Below are positions 1-12,945 of a stretch of DNA of 64,000 bases, piece after piece. Source of the stretch: Owenia fusiformis (taxonomy: Eukaryota; Annelida; Polychaeta; Sabellida; Oweniidae); assembly GCA_903813345.2 (NCBI GenBank), contig CAIIXF020000005.1, forward strand, positions 18,481,375 to 18,545,374. Reading direction: 5' to 3'. The notes below the pieces were generated by a model. The model was not told the origin of the DNA and did no database searches. It saw only the letters and a list, made by a program, of their open reading frames with translations. The translations under genes were made by a program, and so were the position numbers. Positions within the stretch are counted from its first letter, which is position 1, and the number at the start of each line of letters is the position of its first letter.

Positions 1-3000
1 TGCTGATTGCAAGCAATGGATTTCATCAAGAAGATTTAGAGGTTAACCGTATTTGTGCTAATGTACCAATGTATGTGGGAGTGAACCTTGTCCTTATTTT
101 TTCCATTTGTTATGACAAAAATAACTTTCAAGACATTAGGCATTATTTAGAGGCATTTATCATTTAGAGTAATGGGGATAACACTATTCTGAAACCCAGA
201 GTCTATTCGGAATAACTACATTCTACCTGCATAGAAAATTTAGATACAAATTCAACTTTAAAAATGGTAGGACATGGTTATACTTTACACAAAAGAGACC
301 CCTTTGGTGTGTCCATATCATATCTATTTCAAAAGAAATAGATAATGCCAATATAGGATTTCACTGTTTACTGCAGAGTGTGATTATAGTAAACAAATCA
401 ATATGATATGAAGGGTATTATATGATGGGATGCTCACATTCAAAGTTGAGTAGCTTTGAACACTCCCAATAACTTTATGTAATTTTATAAAGGATATTAC
501 CTAACAATATGTAATATGTTTAATGATTTATAACCATTTTCACATTTTATCAATTAATAGGGTGTCTTACTCTTGGGAAATAGTGCTCTACTTGAAATGT
601 CACTATATTTGAAAACTTGAGATATATAGTGTTTTCCTCCATTTATGAACACATCTCTCATCCAAACACCTCTCTAATCTGAACACTTTTTTGTCTCATT
701 AATTCTGAGCTTCGACTGGTCCCATGTTTAGAAACCTCATTTGCATACTTTTGGCTTGTCCTATTGTTGTTCAGATTAGACACGTTTTACAGTATATGAA
801 TGTACTATAAAGGTGTATAGGATTTATTACTTACAGTAGAAGTACATATTATTGAAATACGACAATACATATTTCATCTTTAAGAATCTCTGAAATATTG
901 CACAAGTACAATATGAGATTATTTTTTCTTTTCTGATAGATCCCATGTTAATATTGTTTTGAAATATGACATTATGATTTCTTATTATGGGATACATCAC
1001 TTATCAAATTCTAAAGTCAGTAATTTTGCAATGATATCTTAATAACAGTTTCAGCTAACATTGTGTAACATAGAAATAACCCAAGGAAATAACATACACA
1101 GAACGTATCTATAAATTATATTAACTGACGTCAACTGTTGTTATGTTTTGTTAGAATGGTGATTTTAAGATGGCATTTATTGCGTCATAAGTATTGTTAA
1201 GTTGAGTAAGGTGAAGTAGTGACTCAACGAGTATCTGACATGCATCAACACAATAAACATTGTCATCGCATTTTTTCTCAGTTGTGTTATTAGTGAAAAA
1301 AAGATATGATGACTTTCAGAATGGACATCCATTCGGAAACTTAAACAAGGTAGCAATACAAGTTTACTTTAACAAGGTAGCAAGTTTAACAAAGTATGAT
1401 TTTGATTTAATAGGGTTTGCACTATCAGTTTTTCCAAAAAGACATTTTGATTGCTCTTTGCTTGTATTTGATCTGAAATATTAATTGTCTGCATGTGAAC
1501 AATATAATACTATTCATTATTAATTATTTAGGATCATATGTTAGTATTAGTTGTATCATTAGTTGTAAGTTTTTCTCTTATTGTGAAAACATTTAAGAGT
1601 TTTAAACTAAAATTTCCAGCTTAACAAGAAACCTCCCTCATTCAACACCATCCCTGATTGTGTGATTCTATCCTTCAGCAATGTGTTAGTTACTGGTTTG
1701 GGAAATATCTATTTTGGTTATGGGGTCTTGCCTTTAGTGTTGCCTAGGTATAAACCAGAGGTCCAAATCATCGTAATATATGAGTTACTTGTTTTCTAAC
1801 TTGAAGAACACCCAAACCGCTTAGCAATACCCTCTCTGCTTAGATACGGTCTGCTAAATTAGGACACTCGCAGGATATGGGTGCGTAAGGACTAATTGAA
1901 ACTACATATTCTTTGTACAAATATACTACAAAACTTCTAAATGAACATGGAGATAGTATAGTATGAGATAAGAAGGTCATGTTAAGGTGTTGTTCACTTG
2001 ACAGACCTCTTACCTAATTCTCACAAACTCATTTGTAATAGTATGCCGACTTTCTAAATGAAATAAACCAATTCAATGAACAGGAGAGTTTACATTAGGA
2101 TAGCAGAAGGCCCAAGGTCCAATATTTCACTATATTGCCCTTGGAAATGACGTTATTTACTATTATTTGTGGCATACTCATTGATACCCTCTGCAGGTTA
2201 CTCATCTACCATTATGTTCATGTCATTTTTATCATTCACAGTGTTGGACTTTACCTTTACTTTAACTTTACCTTTATAGTATGTAGAGTATTATTGTTAT
2301 TGTGTGTGGTATATATAGTCCACAGGTAGTCCAACCAATAATGACATCAAACCATCAATACAAAGAGACTGGATAAAGACAAAGCTGTTGGATGTCTTTG
2401 AAGATTGAAGATGAGAATATATATGATCATACTCCTGAATCCTTTTTGTGGACCAAGGAACAAAATTGATAATACTGTGTTTGTGATATATGCGGAGATT
2501 TTGTATTGTGTTTTGATCCCAAATGAAATTAGAAGCTGCAGTGTTTAGGATTTTGAAACTTTTGCATCGTATCCTCCCCTCTTGGCAAGATATGCATCTT
2601 TGATGTTACTCTTCATTCTGGTGTCCAAGGGCCACATTTTATCGTGTACTAGTACTTGCCAATTTATCTCCCATATTTGCATGCTCTGTCTGTCTTTGAG
2701 GGAAGCCAAATAAAAACTATCTACCAAGTCCTGCTGATTTTTTATGTTATTTTGATTTTTAATGAAAGACTTTAATCAAGCGGGTCCTGGTTTTCTTTTT
2801 ATATATTAAGACAACATATGATACAAAACAGAGAGACTCCCTATGGATATTAGGACATCAACTGTATCAAGTGTGTGAATACCTTCCCATCTGCTTTATA
2901 CCTTGACCATTACTCTGTACAATTATTGCTTGTCCAAAATGTTTGTCTCCATCAAATCACTGGTTGTAAACATCTGATGATGTGTAGCATATACCTGGAA

Positions 3001-5995
3001 CTGACTTTGATCAGCTTATACAGCATATCCACTGGTCATTTCAACATCTCTAGCATTGATCACAGTATGTTTCACTTCAGGGGTAATGCCTTTAAGTTAC
3101 ACTTCAACATCTGATTCTTCCTTTACTGCTTACAGTTCCTCCTGTGTGGAATATTTAGAAAAATTGATTCAAAGCAAATTGAGCAAAGACGGTCTTGGAA
3201 AACTGGACTGAGCATGCCTACAAACTTGGTTTTTGAGGATCTTTAAAAGATTCATTATTTGTGTCATTTTGTTAAAAGTTCCCATTGAATTTATTGTTAA
3301 GTTTTATACTGATTTTGGATAGAATAACTGGGTGTTGTTTGATGCGATTTTTTTATTGCGGTTGTCTCGATCATGTTATTCTTTCAAAACGAAACCTTTC
3401 AGTACCTCCCATCATTGAAATTGCTATTGTACCATTAACATGCATTGTATTATCAGCATGTTTATGTTGTACCATTAAGAGGTGACAAAAGTCTTTACAT
3501 TTACGTTCATTGTTTTGATGCTTGTGGTTGGATTGTGTAAGTTGGATTTGATCCAGAACAGTATCAGTCTGGGAGAGTACATATCTGTCTACCAGGTCTA
3601 GTTCACATAGCTCTTTTCTGCCCAGACTTACTCATTTACTCCTAAATAGAGAGGGGATAGATATTGGGAACAAATGTCAGGTAGAGGCATATGATGAAAA
3701 TGCAGAGATTGATGACCTATCAGAGAAAAAGCTTGGCAGTTTTAAAGAAATCACCCTAAATGATGTGACCGATATTTTAACATCTGTAAGGGTGTAAGCA
3801 GAATTGTTTTATGGTATAGACTGAAGAGTCAGTAAGTTTAAAACAACGTAACCTTATAGGTATCTTATTGTGGTTGTTTTTTAACTTTTCACAGTCAATC
3901 TTGGAGAACATATCAATGCCACATAAATCAGGATGATTAATTAACAAAATGAATCAAGGAATCTATCTCTTTTCATTTGAAATAGGAATTGATTATTGAT
4001 ACATCAGGTGATGAGGCAATCTCCTGTGCCAGATTTGTATGCCACCTGTGTTGTAACTTATACATTGTTTCATTTATTTGTGGAGCTTTGCAACCTGTCA
4101 CTTCATATCTTCAATTATTTTTATCAATGCTGAAGTCTTATCTTTTTATGGACATTACTTTTAAGTGATCCTGGCTATTTTCAAACTTAACAATCTCTTG
4201 GCCTTCTTTGGAAATACCAAGAAAGAAATATGAGGTGGCTCATTTTTCCGTATCAGGTTTCATTTTTTCAATGGACATATACTGTATAGATATATCAAAG
4301 TGGTAGCTCAGTTTTCTCCTGTGTATTTGGGGAACACACAAGTATAAGGCTTTACACTGGGCTTATCTAGAATTAAGGCAACTTAACCATGAGTAAAAAT
4401 TCATGTTCTAATCGTAGTTGAATCAATTATCACTGCTTGTTTGTGGCTAATTGTATTCTTGTTATCATGCAACACAAACACACTATCAGGGTTTTCCACG
4501 GCTGCTTTATATAAATGGCATAGTATAGGTCTGGCCATGGTTATCTATACTATTTCATGATTAGGATAAACTTCCTGATTTTTCCAGCATTTTTGTAGCA
4601 TTTTACTCCACTACATTGCTCTTTACTTCATTGTTTACAAGTTCCATAATTTTTCAGCTTATTTTCAAAACATTATTTCAAAATGCGACAACAGCGTGAC
4701 TTCCTATCAAAGGGCTCTCTAGGCAAGAAAGTCAGACTGGGTGGCCCAATTCTGAACTTTTATTAGCAAAGACTTGCAGAAAAATGCCATATGCTATCAC
4801 AATGTCAGGTAATAAAATTGAAAATGTTGAAACTTATATAAGTACTTAGAAATCATTGTTGACAGCAGACTAACATTCGAAAAACATATTGAAAACTTCA
4901 GTTTACATGTTTTTATAGTTTTTGTATTTTGAAAAGAGCCAAAGCCATTTGTTTCAAAAGAGGCAATCATAATAATTTTGTAACACACTTGGAAATCAGC
5001 ACTTAATTACTATTCAATTATCTTCATTGAGAGTATTTGAACAAAAATGTTTTAACAAGACTTGAGATACAACAAAAGAGAGCAAATCGCATTCTTAAGT
5101 TCAAATCTTGCGGTTCTAAGTGTTTTTTAAAATAAATAGATTTTAATTCAATAAATGATAGAATACAGGAAATCATTTATTTATGTATCAGGCTATTGCA
5201 GGCATATATTGCCTCCATATATTCAAAGCAATTTCAAAGAAACCAAGTTCTCACGACTATTCTCCTTGCTGTCATTGGAAACATACAATTTCTACCAAAA
5301 CTTTATCATTGAGACTTTTGGAGCTGTTCAGTACTTTGCAAAACAACAGACTCAGATAAAATTAAAGTTTCTTATCCAGTAAATACTTTTAAACTGCATG
5401 GGATGAAGAAAAAAGTGTATGAAAAACCGCATTATTTGAAAAAAATGAGATGTGGTTGAAAAAATTTGAAGCAAAACTTCTGACCAAGTACAGTCTGATA
5501 ACATCTTTCCAAATTGTAGGTTGAATGTTAAATGACCCATGGCCTTTTCACATCAGCAGTTGCCATCTTGATTGAGGATGCAAATATAAGCTTTGGGCAG
5601 CTTAATTGTGCCTTTCATTAATGGCATGCTTTAAGGATTGATACAACTGTGATAATGTTTGGTTTGATTTATCATGTATATAGATATTGCATGTCTTTCC
5701 AATGGTTCTACAATTGCTATTGCTATTTTAATGGACAAGTCATTTTCTGTTTCATGGGGTAGGATCTATAGAACCTACCATGGTAATTTCAGAGATTAGA
5801 GATGTCTCTTGTAAGAAGGAAGATGCAATGAGTTCTGCTGCCTCTTTAATAATCTCTCTCCTCAGTATCATTCTTGTTAACTGCATTTATTGAGCAGGCT
5901 ATTTTCAAATTGTGACCACTTTTAAACTTTAATTAGTCAGACTTGAAGTATATATTGACCACATATAAAAGCGTATATGAAATAATGCACATTTT
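1..5995. other. gene-poor AT-rich stretch with decayed repeats
   Basis: I see no coding exon that can be supported. Short open frames have AT-driven composition and no domain. Two parts (about 650-800 and 1800-1870) carry scattered GAACAC/GTGTTC-type words like those of the TACAGTRAAAC repeat family found elsewhere in the window. A TGACGTCA-like CRE word is present near 1126. The stretch could be intergenic or part of a very long intron upstream of the ADAMTS gene. Confidence 0.5.
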
Positions 5996-6202
5996 CAGGC
6001 CCGTAGCCAGGATTTGCCAAGGGGGGGTTCAATTTTCAAAAATTTCCAGGGGGGGGTTCACATTTGACAATTTTGCCCAAAATATGGCTAAAATCACTTG
6101 AAAAGTGCTCAAAATGGTGAAAAACTGCATGATTTTGAAAGAATTTTTGGCCAGGGGGGGGGTTCGCCCGAACCCTGCGAACCCCCCCTGGCTACGGGCC
6201 TG
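5996..6202. mobile_element. MITE-like repeat with GCCCGTAGCCAGG ends, full-length copy
   Basis: About 207 bp bounded by perfect 16-bp inverted repeats: CAGGCCCGTAGCCAGG at the left and its reverse complement at 6187-6202. The interior has runs of seven to nine G, a CATGATTTTGAAAGAATTT core near 6130, and no open frame. Diverged copies lie at about 18011, 22498 and 25110. The terminal inverted repeats and non-coding interior fit a non-autonomous DNA transposon. No convincing target-site duplication was seen. Confidence 0.8.
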
Positions 6203-8425
6203 CATTTTAAACCATTATTATAACGTCAACTTGAATGTAATGTGGTTGGATCAAGGAGCCAAAGTGTTGAGTGCCATTTGAGAAGCCTTGCAACATCCTA
6301 ATGATAATCCAGTATGATGATTTTCAGCCTATTCTTGTTTTTCATAAGACTTGCCCTCTCTTATCGACTTTTCCTACCTGGAACTAGCGATTGAGGGGGG
6401 AGGATATCATTAGGTTTGATTAGGAACAGCTCATATGGGTATTGGGTCAGCCAACATATCTGAAACCCCTCTGATATATTTCACACTAATTATTTCCCAT
6501 GATGACATACATCACACAACAGCTATCCAAATTACACTTTTCCTCACATTTTTCACAAGATAGATCATGTGACGCAGAATGACCAATCGATTGTGAAAAC
6601 TAGAATTTGAAGGTAAACTCTTCTGGGATTTTATTTAGGGTTATCAAAGTGTTCAGTGCAGTTTAATAATTATTTGCTCTTAATTGGAGATTTTAGGGTG
6701 GCCAGTTGTGTGGAACTCTACAATTGATATCAGCTATATGCCATCATAATGTATGTATGTGTTCATAATCTGGATATACATAGGGATATTTCAAATGATT
6801 GTCAGTGGGCTTTTGAATTTCCCACATTTTAATTTTGAATGAACATATTGTACAATATTACATGTTTTACCTTGTACTTTTATGTTATTGTACAATAGTC
6901 TGCATTTATAAAAACAGAAGTTCTGACATATTTAGGAATATAACGGTTCCAATCCTTACATATAAATATTGATTCAAAGAATCAAAGTGATACCAATAAT
7001 ATGTTTGATAAGCCGACATTCTATGACTTAAGCTCAAAGAAAAACTGTAAAATTAGATGTAATTAAACATAAAAGTGGTGAACATATTGAAAAAACAGTG
7101 ATGCTTAATTGATTTTTGGGACATAGTTCAAACTGTTAATTTTGAAATGTCTAAAAGTCATCTAGAGGTCATTTTATATTTATTATGATTATTTCATTTC
7201 TAGGTTCTTTAATGAAAAATAAGTGAAGCCTTCTGATTTAATTTATCCTACACCTCATGTTAAGCCAAGGTTAATGAAAAATAACAAGATTATTATGTTA
7301 GAATAACCGCTGTATCCACAATGTGAAATGCCTGGCATTGTCCCTTCAGAAATCATTAGTTCCACATATTCAGCTCCTTTTCCCTTTCAATCCTGCCTAA
7401 TATACACACATCTTCAAAGTTCATGTTAGTATTAAACCCATGAATGTTTTCGGTATGTTTTTCTCCTTCCATACTTTAGATGGTAAAAGTTAAGTTCTAC
7501 TTTTTTGTTTGAAGGCAACTGGAAATTGTTGAAAGATGAAGGATTGTGGTTTGATTTGGGTGAAAGGATGTTTAATTCATTACTCTTTGACCTAAATTCA
7601 CTGTGTCAGATATCAACAATGCAAATGCTTGATAATGCTGAAACAAGGGATCCTCGTGAAGGAGATTTTGGAAAGCTAGAAACAAACGATTACAGTATGG
7701 AAGATCAAGATAGTCTAGCTGTATGTAATTTTTTCATAGAAAATGCTGTCTGTCGCTACCGTGAGGGGTAATTTCACAATGTGAAGCTCTAAAACAATTA
7801 GGAAACATGGGATTTATAATGGAAAAAGAAGACTTTGAGTACGGACAGGATTGTTCCATGTCCCCTAAAACTAAACTCAAAACTGACCATGATAAAAAAT
7901 AGTTGTAGTAAACCAATTAATCATACTTTAATGAAATTAAAAATAAAAACTAGACTTTTTCTCTTCCAACTTTTCAAAAGTGCCTCTGTGGAATATTCCC
8001 TTAAAATCAGAGCCTAGTACATTGTAAATGGAGCTCTCATTTTTGCAAAAAAAAATCTATATAGGGCAAATTAATTATGGACCAAAATTATCCAGAGATT
8101 CCATGTACTGCATCAACTAATCAAGAGAGTATGTACCTTTGAAATACTATTATTGGATAAGAATTTGGCAACATGAAATTCTAAAATATTTAGCTATCCA
8201 GATTATCCCTGAGAAAATGCAAACTATTTCTGAGAAATCCCAAACTCCTCTCTGATGATCATTAATTAACTGGAGAGGATCATGGGATGTGCCAAATGCT
8301 CATTCATATTCTCCAGGGGCTTTATTTGTTGTCTACCCTTTGTACAGGTTGGTTCCTTTTGATCAAACTTCTCAGAATGTCAGAAAATCACAACCTAGTA
8401 CATGATAATACATAGATAGATACAT
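6203..8425. other. no supported gene
   Basis: AT-rich sequence. An 88-codon open frame at 7505-7771 has fairly ordinary amino-acid composition but no recognisable domain, no partner exon and no clear start, so I do not call it a gene. Confidence 0.4.
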
Positions 8426-8429
8426 AGTA

Positions 8430-8600
8430 CATGAAAACCTGTTTAAGTGGAATATCTTTTGTACCTCTAAAAAGTGTTCTTCTTGGGAGGTATTCCATTT
8501 ATAGGTTCATTGAATTATGACCATGAACTCATTTGGTCCTGGGACTCTGAAAAGTGTTCCACTTCTAGAGGTGTTCGACCTTACTGGTTTCACTGATATA
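8430..8600. repeat. diverged GTGTTC/GAACAC repeat of the TACAGTRAAAC family
   Basis: The segment starts with a GAAAACCTGTTTAAG-like end, carries repeated AAAGTGTTC words about 90 bp apart and finishes with GGTTTCACTG. This layout matches the better copy at 31988-32150. It is strongly decayed. Confidence 0.4.
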
Positions 8601-8800
8601 TTTTACATTCAAATTTCTACTAACTAGCTAAAGCCTATGTGAGGAATATTTGAGATGGTTGATATTGTTAGCTTCTACTACATTGTAAAATCATCTGAAA
8701 ATGTCAGAGTGTAGAATTGCTAACTGCTGGAGATCCAGGGTAATGTGGAGATTGGCTTTCCACTAATCAGTGTTATCTGGATATCTTCAGTATTAGTATA

Positions 8801-9290
8801 CAAATAGTGACTGCCATTGAGGGAAATAGTGCAAAATATTTTCCTCAAGGGAATATCCTGTCCACTGACATGTTCCCGAGGCTGCAGGCCGAGGGAACAA
8901 GTCAGTGGACAGGATATTCCCGAGAGGAAAATTTTTACACTATTTCCCGAAAATGTGGCAGTCACTATTTGTTTTATTATATACCTGATAAGTACTCTGT
9001 AAACAAAAACAAAATGAGAAGTCTTGTCATTTCAATATCAAATGTTCACAGGTTCTTATTGGCATTCAAAGGCATTTTACCTTTCAACTCCTATAATCTC
9101 AGATTTGGGGGAAGATAAGACGTACTATTGACTGGTCACATGACCTAACTGGTGATTAGTACAATTCATCTTCCCTGAAAGCAGGGATTTAGGACTTTCC
9201 AGGGAATAAGTTCATCTATTCCATGTCATGTGACCATGAATAAGCCAATGAGCATCTAGAATACTAGAGTACATTTGAGGTATATAATAA
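8801..9290. mobile_element. composite fold-back element, copy A
   Basis: Two parts are joined. 8801-8971 is a long imperfect palindrome with arms of about 80 bp around the GC-rich centre CCCGAGGCTGCAGGCCGAGG. Directly after it, 8974-9290 is bounded by a perfect 13-bp inverted repeat, TTATTATATACCT at 8974-8986 and its complement at 9278-9290. The same hairpin-then-TIR arrangement occurs at 16751-17179 and 28408-28720. The overlapping open frames here are palindrome artefacts. It is non-coding and probably a non-autonomous DNA element. Confidence 0.65.
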
Positions 9291-9333
9291 TACACACTAA
9301 TTACTGGTGTTTATCTTGCCACACTAAATCTCT

Positions 9334-9494
9334 CCAGGGGCCCCTTGTAGGGATTATACTGACCTCATTGTGTCCCAGGGGCCCCTTGTAGGGATTATAC
9401 TGACCTCATTGTGTCCCAGGGGCCCCTTGTAGGGATTATAGTGACCTCATTGTGTCCCAGGGGCCCCTTGTAGGGATTATAGTGACCTCATTGT
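9334..9494. repeat. minisatellite, 41-bp unit, about four copies
   Basis: The unit starts CCAGGGGCCCCTTGTAGGG and ends GACCTCATTGTGTC. Copies begin at 9334, 9375, 9416 and 9457, exactly 41 bp apart. A single C-to-G change (TATAC to TATAG) is shared by the last two copies. A minus-strand open frame runs across the array but has no recognisable domain. Confidence 0.95.
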
Positions 9495-10493
9495 CCGAAT
9501 CTTCCATGATGTCAAGTGTGAAAATGAGCAAATTCATGAAAAACAGTGTTTGAGAAAAAGTCAAACCCCAAGTACCATGCAAGACCCAAGGTAAATTAAA
9601 GCAAACAAACCACATCTGTGTCCCCCAGAATCCCCAAATCATACCAATATCTTTTTGACACTCAAAAATCATATTCCTCTGATATCTCAAAATCGAAATA
9701 TCAAAGAAGCCAAATTAGAATTCCAAACCTGAGTGTTTTTTATTTATCCATGTTTTCAAAATATTAATGGAGATTCAGGATACTGCAGGTACTAAGTCCA
9801 GAAATATATTATTCACATGTACATGCCCATATTGGCCTTCAAATTGCCTTTTCTGTAAGCCATCATTAAAAGCACCAAAACATGCTGGTATGTGATAGAA
9901 AACTAGAAAACCAGTTTATTAAACCATGCTGTGGAGGTGCATCAGAAATATGATGCCAGAGTTATGAAAATATGAAACACTGATAGTAATCATAGTATAG
10001 ATACTACATGCTCCAAGATAGTTTGATATCCTATGGAGTAAAGTATCAAAAATGTGAATGGGGAATTGGGGTTATCTGCTTTTGACCTCTCTTCTACATA
10101 TAGCTTTAACCACTGGGTACCAAACCTTATTATAGAATCAGGAAATAAGGTTCAATCAGACAGAAACCTTTACAGATGAGACCAAGAAAATTATGATATA
10201 TACGGTCCATTTCTTATTTGAATGATTTGAAAATATATCTGATTTGAAAAGATATCTGATTACAAGCAAATGGTATAAATCCATAGATAGTACATCATGT
10301 TTGTGCATGTACATATAGAGAAATCGAGGTATGGTAAAATGACAGGGGAATGAGAGGGGGGATAAATAGGTGAAAGACAGAGATATACAGTTCATTCTCT
10401 TGATTAATCTGCACCTAAAGGACCATGACTCCTTTGACCAGACTCTGGTGGTAATAAATAGTGTACACCCCCAATCCGCATCATCATCTAACA
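9495..10493. other. no supported gene
   Basis: AT-rich sequence with no domain-bearing frame. The 112-codon minus frame at 10156-10494 has no recognisable motif and runs into the palindrome array. Confidence 0.4.
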
Positions 10494-10665
10494 ACGCTGT
10501 ACAACGTTGTTAACAACGTTGTACAACGTCGTTTGAACAACGTTGACAAGTGTCGTTCGAGTACAGTGTTGTACAACGTTGTTTGAGAAACAGCGCCGTT
10601 CAACGTTGTTTGAACAGTATTGTACAACGTTGTTTCTTGAACGGTACCGTACAGCGCCGTTTTAT
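10494..10665. repeat. array of AACGTTGTACAACGTT-type palindromes, locus 1
   Basis: Short palindromic modules built on AACGTTGTACAACGTT, with CGCCGT, CGTCGT and CGGTACCGT variants, are repeated about 20-25 bp apart and linked by GTTTGAACA or GTTTGAGAAACA. Because the modules are palindromic both strands read alike. A second array of the same type is at 22975-23196. It is not a CRISPR array: there are no constant-length unique spacers and the host is a eukaryote. Confidence 0.85.
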
Positions 10666-11236
10666 AGGATCAGGGTAATTTAGGATTTCATCCAGTTTAA
10701 TTATAATCATAATTATGCTTTTAAAAGTTTCACTTTTACACCCCCAAATCATTAAGCATATTTCCTTTTTAATCTTATAACTTGCACAATAGAATTCATA
10801 TAAGAGGCTGTCAAAAATCAAATCATGTTTTGACTGGAATCATCTTATTCTACGTTTTACCATTTCTATGACATCTGACAGAGATACAGTATACCAATGT
10901 TATAAGCTACTACTACTATTGGTTCGTCTACCATCATTTCGTTTCAACTATTTTGTTCATACATATTTGTGCATCAGAATGCCAACTCTTATGAATCCAA
11001 TGCTTGTCCTGTCAGGACTCAATGTACGTAAACTGTTAATATTCAAGAGAGTTTTTATTTGTATTTTCTGTAGTGTTATTTTAATCATCAGAACATCTAT
11101 GAAATGAAAGAAACACACGAGTGTAACATTTTTTAAGCATAAAATATATTACAATATTGTAAAATACATTTGAAAATGATTATTAACTCTATAAATTAAA
11201 GTTGCATCAATTGTCCATGTTATTTATACAGCTTCA

Positions 11237-11270
11237 TCAGAGGAAGTCATCGTTTGTTGTGCAGGATTTC
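11237..11270 (-). CDS. unknown small gene, last exon
   Basis: The acceptor follows a T-rich tract (TTTTTTATCATTTCAG). It completes an Arg codon and adds KSCTTNDDFL then TGA. Confidence 0.45.
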
Positions 11271-12888
11271 CTGAAATGATAAAAAATATAAATTAAGTAT
11301 GTGTTCACATTATCATTATGCATCTAATTCAATGTAATATATATCAGTGTAATATTGGCAATATTAATGCCGATCGTCAGTGTAAGAAAAGCGAGGGACT
11401 AAATACGTGAATTGTGTCTTTGTTAACATATAAAACCTAAAACCATCGACACATTCTCAAACTAGACTATCTTCCTTAACTTCGAGCCAAATTATTATCC
11501 ACAACGTGACTTATAAGTAGGTGTAAATCGGGAAATAAAAAAATCTTACCGAAACCTAGTCCCGGAGGAAGTTCCGCCATGATACACCGACGATACGTCT
11601 GTGTAATTAGGTGGGTAGCAGTGTCCTTGCTGCCAGTAGATTATCCGACTGTGCTCTTGGATATGTTGGAGTACCTGGAATTTAAACATTGAATCTTCAA
11701 AATATACTCAGATAAGATCGCTATCAAAACTTGGAAGAATGAATATAGACTTATTTAAGAATAAAGACCGAGATTCTATGATTTATGGCCAGATGGCGCA
11801 TTGTACTTTGTTCACCAAGTATAATTTTTTATAACGTTATTTTTAATTAATATACGCGCGAACCTTCGGAATGTTTCCTCTGCTTTCCTAAACAGGTCGA
11901 TTCACTTCTTAGCCAAAGCCCAAAGGTCATTTTGGTCATATCTATTGAATCTGTCCCCTAACATGTCTGTTTTGTCTCCCAAGAAGTTCCTCTGAAGATC
12001 AACTGCAACATAAAAATAGAATACTATAAGTTTCTAATGAGAAACTCACAAATTATATTCCGTACTTATTTACATGGATATAAAAGATCTAGTATGTACG
12101 TACGCCAATAACATGCATTGTACTGGATTTTCAATTACGGTAAAAACGCCGAACATGAGATCACATCATTGAATCAAATGAGTAAGTGTACGTGTAAGAG
12201 CTGACTGGTTTGATTAAAGTAACGTCAGTTATTTGGAGCAGGATAATGCAATGCATTATCTTTAACTATTTACTATAATAATTCTTGACGTGACTTCAAA
12301 GATTCAATACATATTACATAGTATTACAAGTATAGCCTTTACTTACCAATTTCATTGGAGATAATCTCTCTACTCGGCCTTCACCTGCACCAAAGTTCTC
12401 TGAAATGGCGTCTGCCAAGTCTTCATGTAACTGTCTACAGAAAAAAAGAAATATGGGTAAGCTTATGCATACATGCTGAATGCAGAAAATATATTTTTAT
12501 TTACAAACAAGATTGTTTAGGTCTATTGTCTAATCTCCATTGGATGTGAATGGCGCATCTATGACCCATGATGTCAAAGACGTCTCTTCGGAACACAGGT
12601 CTTGCATGAAATCATTCCATCCATGGAATGAGTTGATTACCTTGGTAAATGTTGTTGCATTGTAGGCCTAGGCTAAAACAAATTGCGAGAGACCCACTGA
12701 GATTTTCCATAATCAGGTGCCGTGAATTTGTACGGACCCTTGGTTGAAATATTCTAGATTTACTATGATTTTACAAATAACTTCAAAGTCAAGGGGATTT
12801 ATTGATAAAGATATAGATAATAAGTGACAAGGACCACTATAAATAGATCAAAATCTTAACTTACGTCTTGTCCTTGATGTTCCGCCAT
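11237..12888 (-). CDS. small multi-exon gene of unknown function (88-aa model)
   Basis: I do not recognise this protein. The model joins four exons: 12865-12888 (ATG, MAEHQGQD), 12347-12430, 11550-11674 and 11237-11270 (stop). All donors are GT and acceptors AG, and phases agree (0, 0, then 2). Exon 2 encodes a charged, probably helical stretch rich in Leu, Glu and Asp; the third coding exon is rich in Tyr, His and Gly (IIYWQQGHCYPPNYTD). No signal peptide or membrane segment is seen. The start is the first ATG in an AAAATGG context and two CRE sites lie just upstream. A possible extra exon at 11898-11996 would give another C-terminus. It could be a real short gene or a partial model of a larger one. 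Confidence 0.5.
11550..11674 (-). CDS. unknown small gene, third exon of model
   Basis: 41 codons plus two bases, open only in the frame used. Acceptor TTAAATTCCAG, donor GTAAGA. It encodes a Tyr/His/Gly-rich segment with one Cys. Confidence 0.5.
11898..11996 (-). CDS. possible alternative or remnant exon of the unknown small gene
   Basis: A good acceptor (TTTTTATGTTGCAG) precedes an open frame with ordinary composition (RNFLGDKTDMLGDRFNRYD, then QNDLWALAKK and TGA). Splicing from exon 2 keeps this frame only if the second AG (CTTCAG) is used. No strong donor links it on to the next exon, so it may be an alternative last exon or decayed sequence. Confidence 0.3.
12347..12430 (-). CDS. unknown small gene, exon 2
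   Basis: 28 codons (LHEDLADAISENFGAG, then EGRVERLSPMKL). The acceptor is TGTAGACAG and the donor GTAAGT. The upstream alternative AG in the same acceptor would shift the frame into a stop, so the downstream AG is chosen. Confidence 0.5.
12865..12888 (-). CDS. unknown small gene, exon 1 (start)
   Basis: Eight codons, MAEHQGQD, followed by a GTAAGT donor. The ATG is in a good initiation context (AAAATGG). Confidence 0.5.
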
Positions 12889-12912
12889 TTTCCACTTCAG
12901 TAGTTTTGCGTG

Positions 12913-12945
12913 TGACGTCATCAGATCATTATAACAATGACGTCA
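12913..12945 (-). promoter_or_regulatory. two CRE/ATF palindromes upstream of the small gene
   Basis: Perfect TGACGTCA palindromes lie at 12913-12920 and 12938-12945, 25 and 50 bp upstream of the minus-strand ATG, with a half-site (TGACGTTA) near 12973. Farther up, about 13410-13460, are two ATTGG (CCAAT-box) words. Binding of CREB/ATF factors is established for this palindrome; use here is an inference. Confidence 0.55.

Noticed and set aside
8720-9118. Overlapping frames on both strands with the shared peptide CPLTCS.G
   Set aside because: They arise because the DNA is a long palindrome; both strands read the same words.
10494-10665. Repeat array resembling a CRISPR
   Set aside because: Links between repeats are themselves repeated, not unique spacers, there are no cas genes, and the window is eukaryotic.
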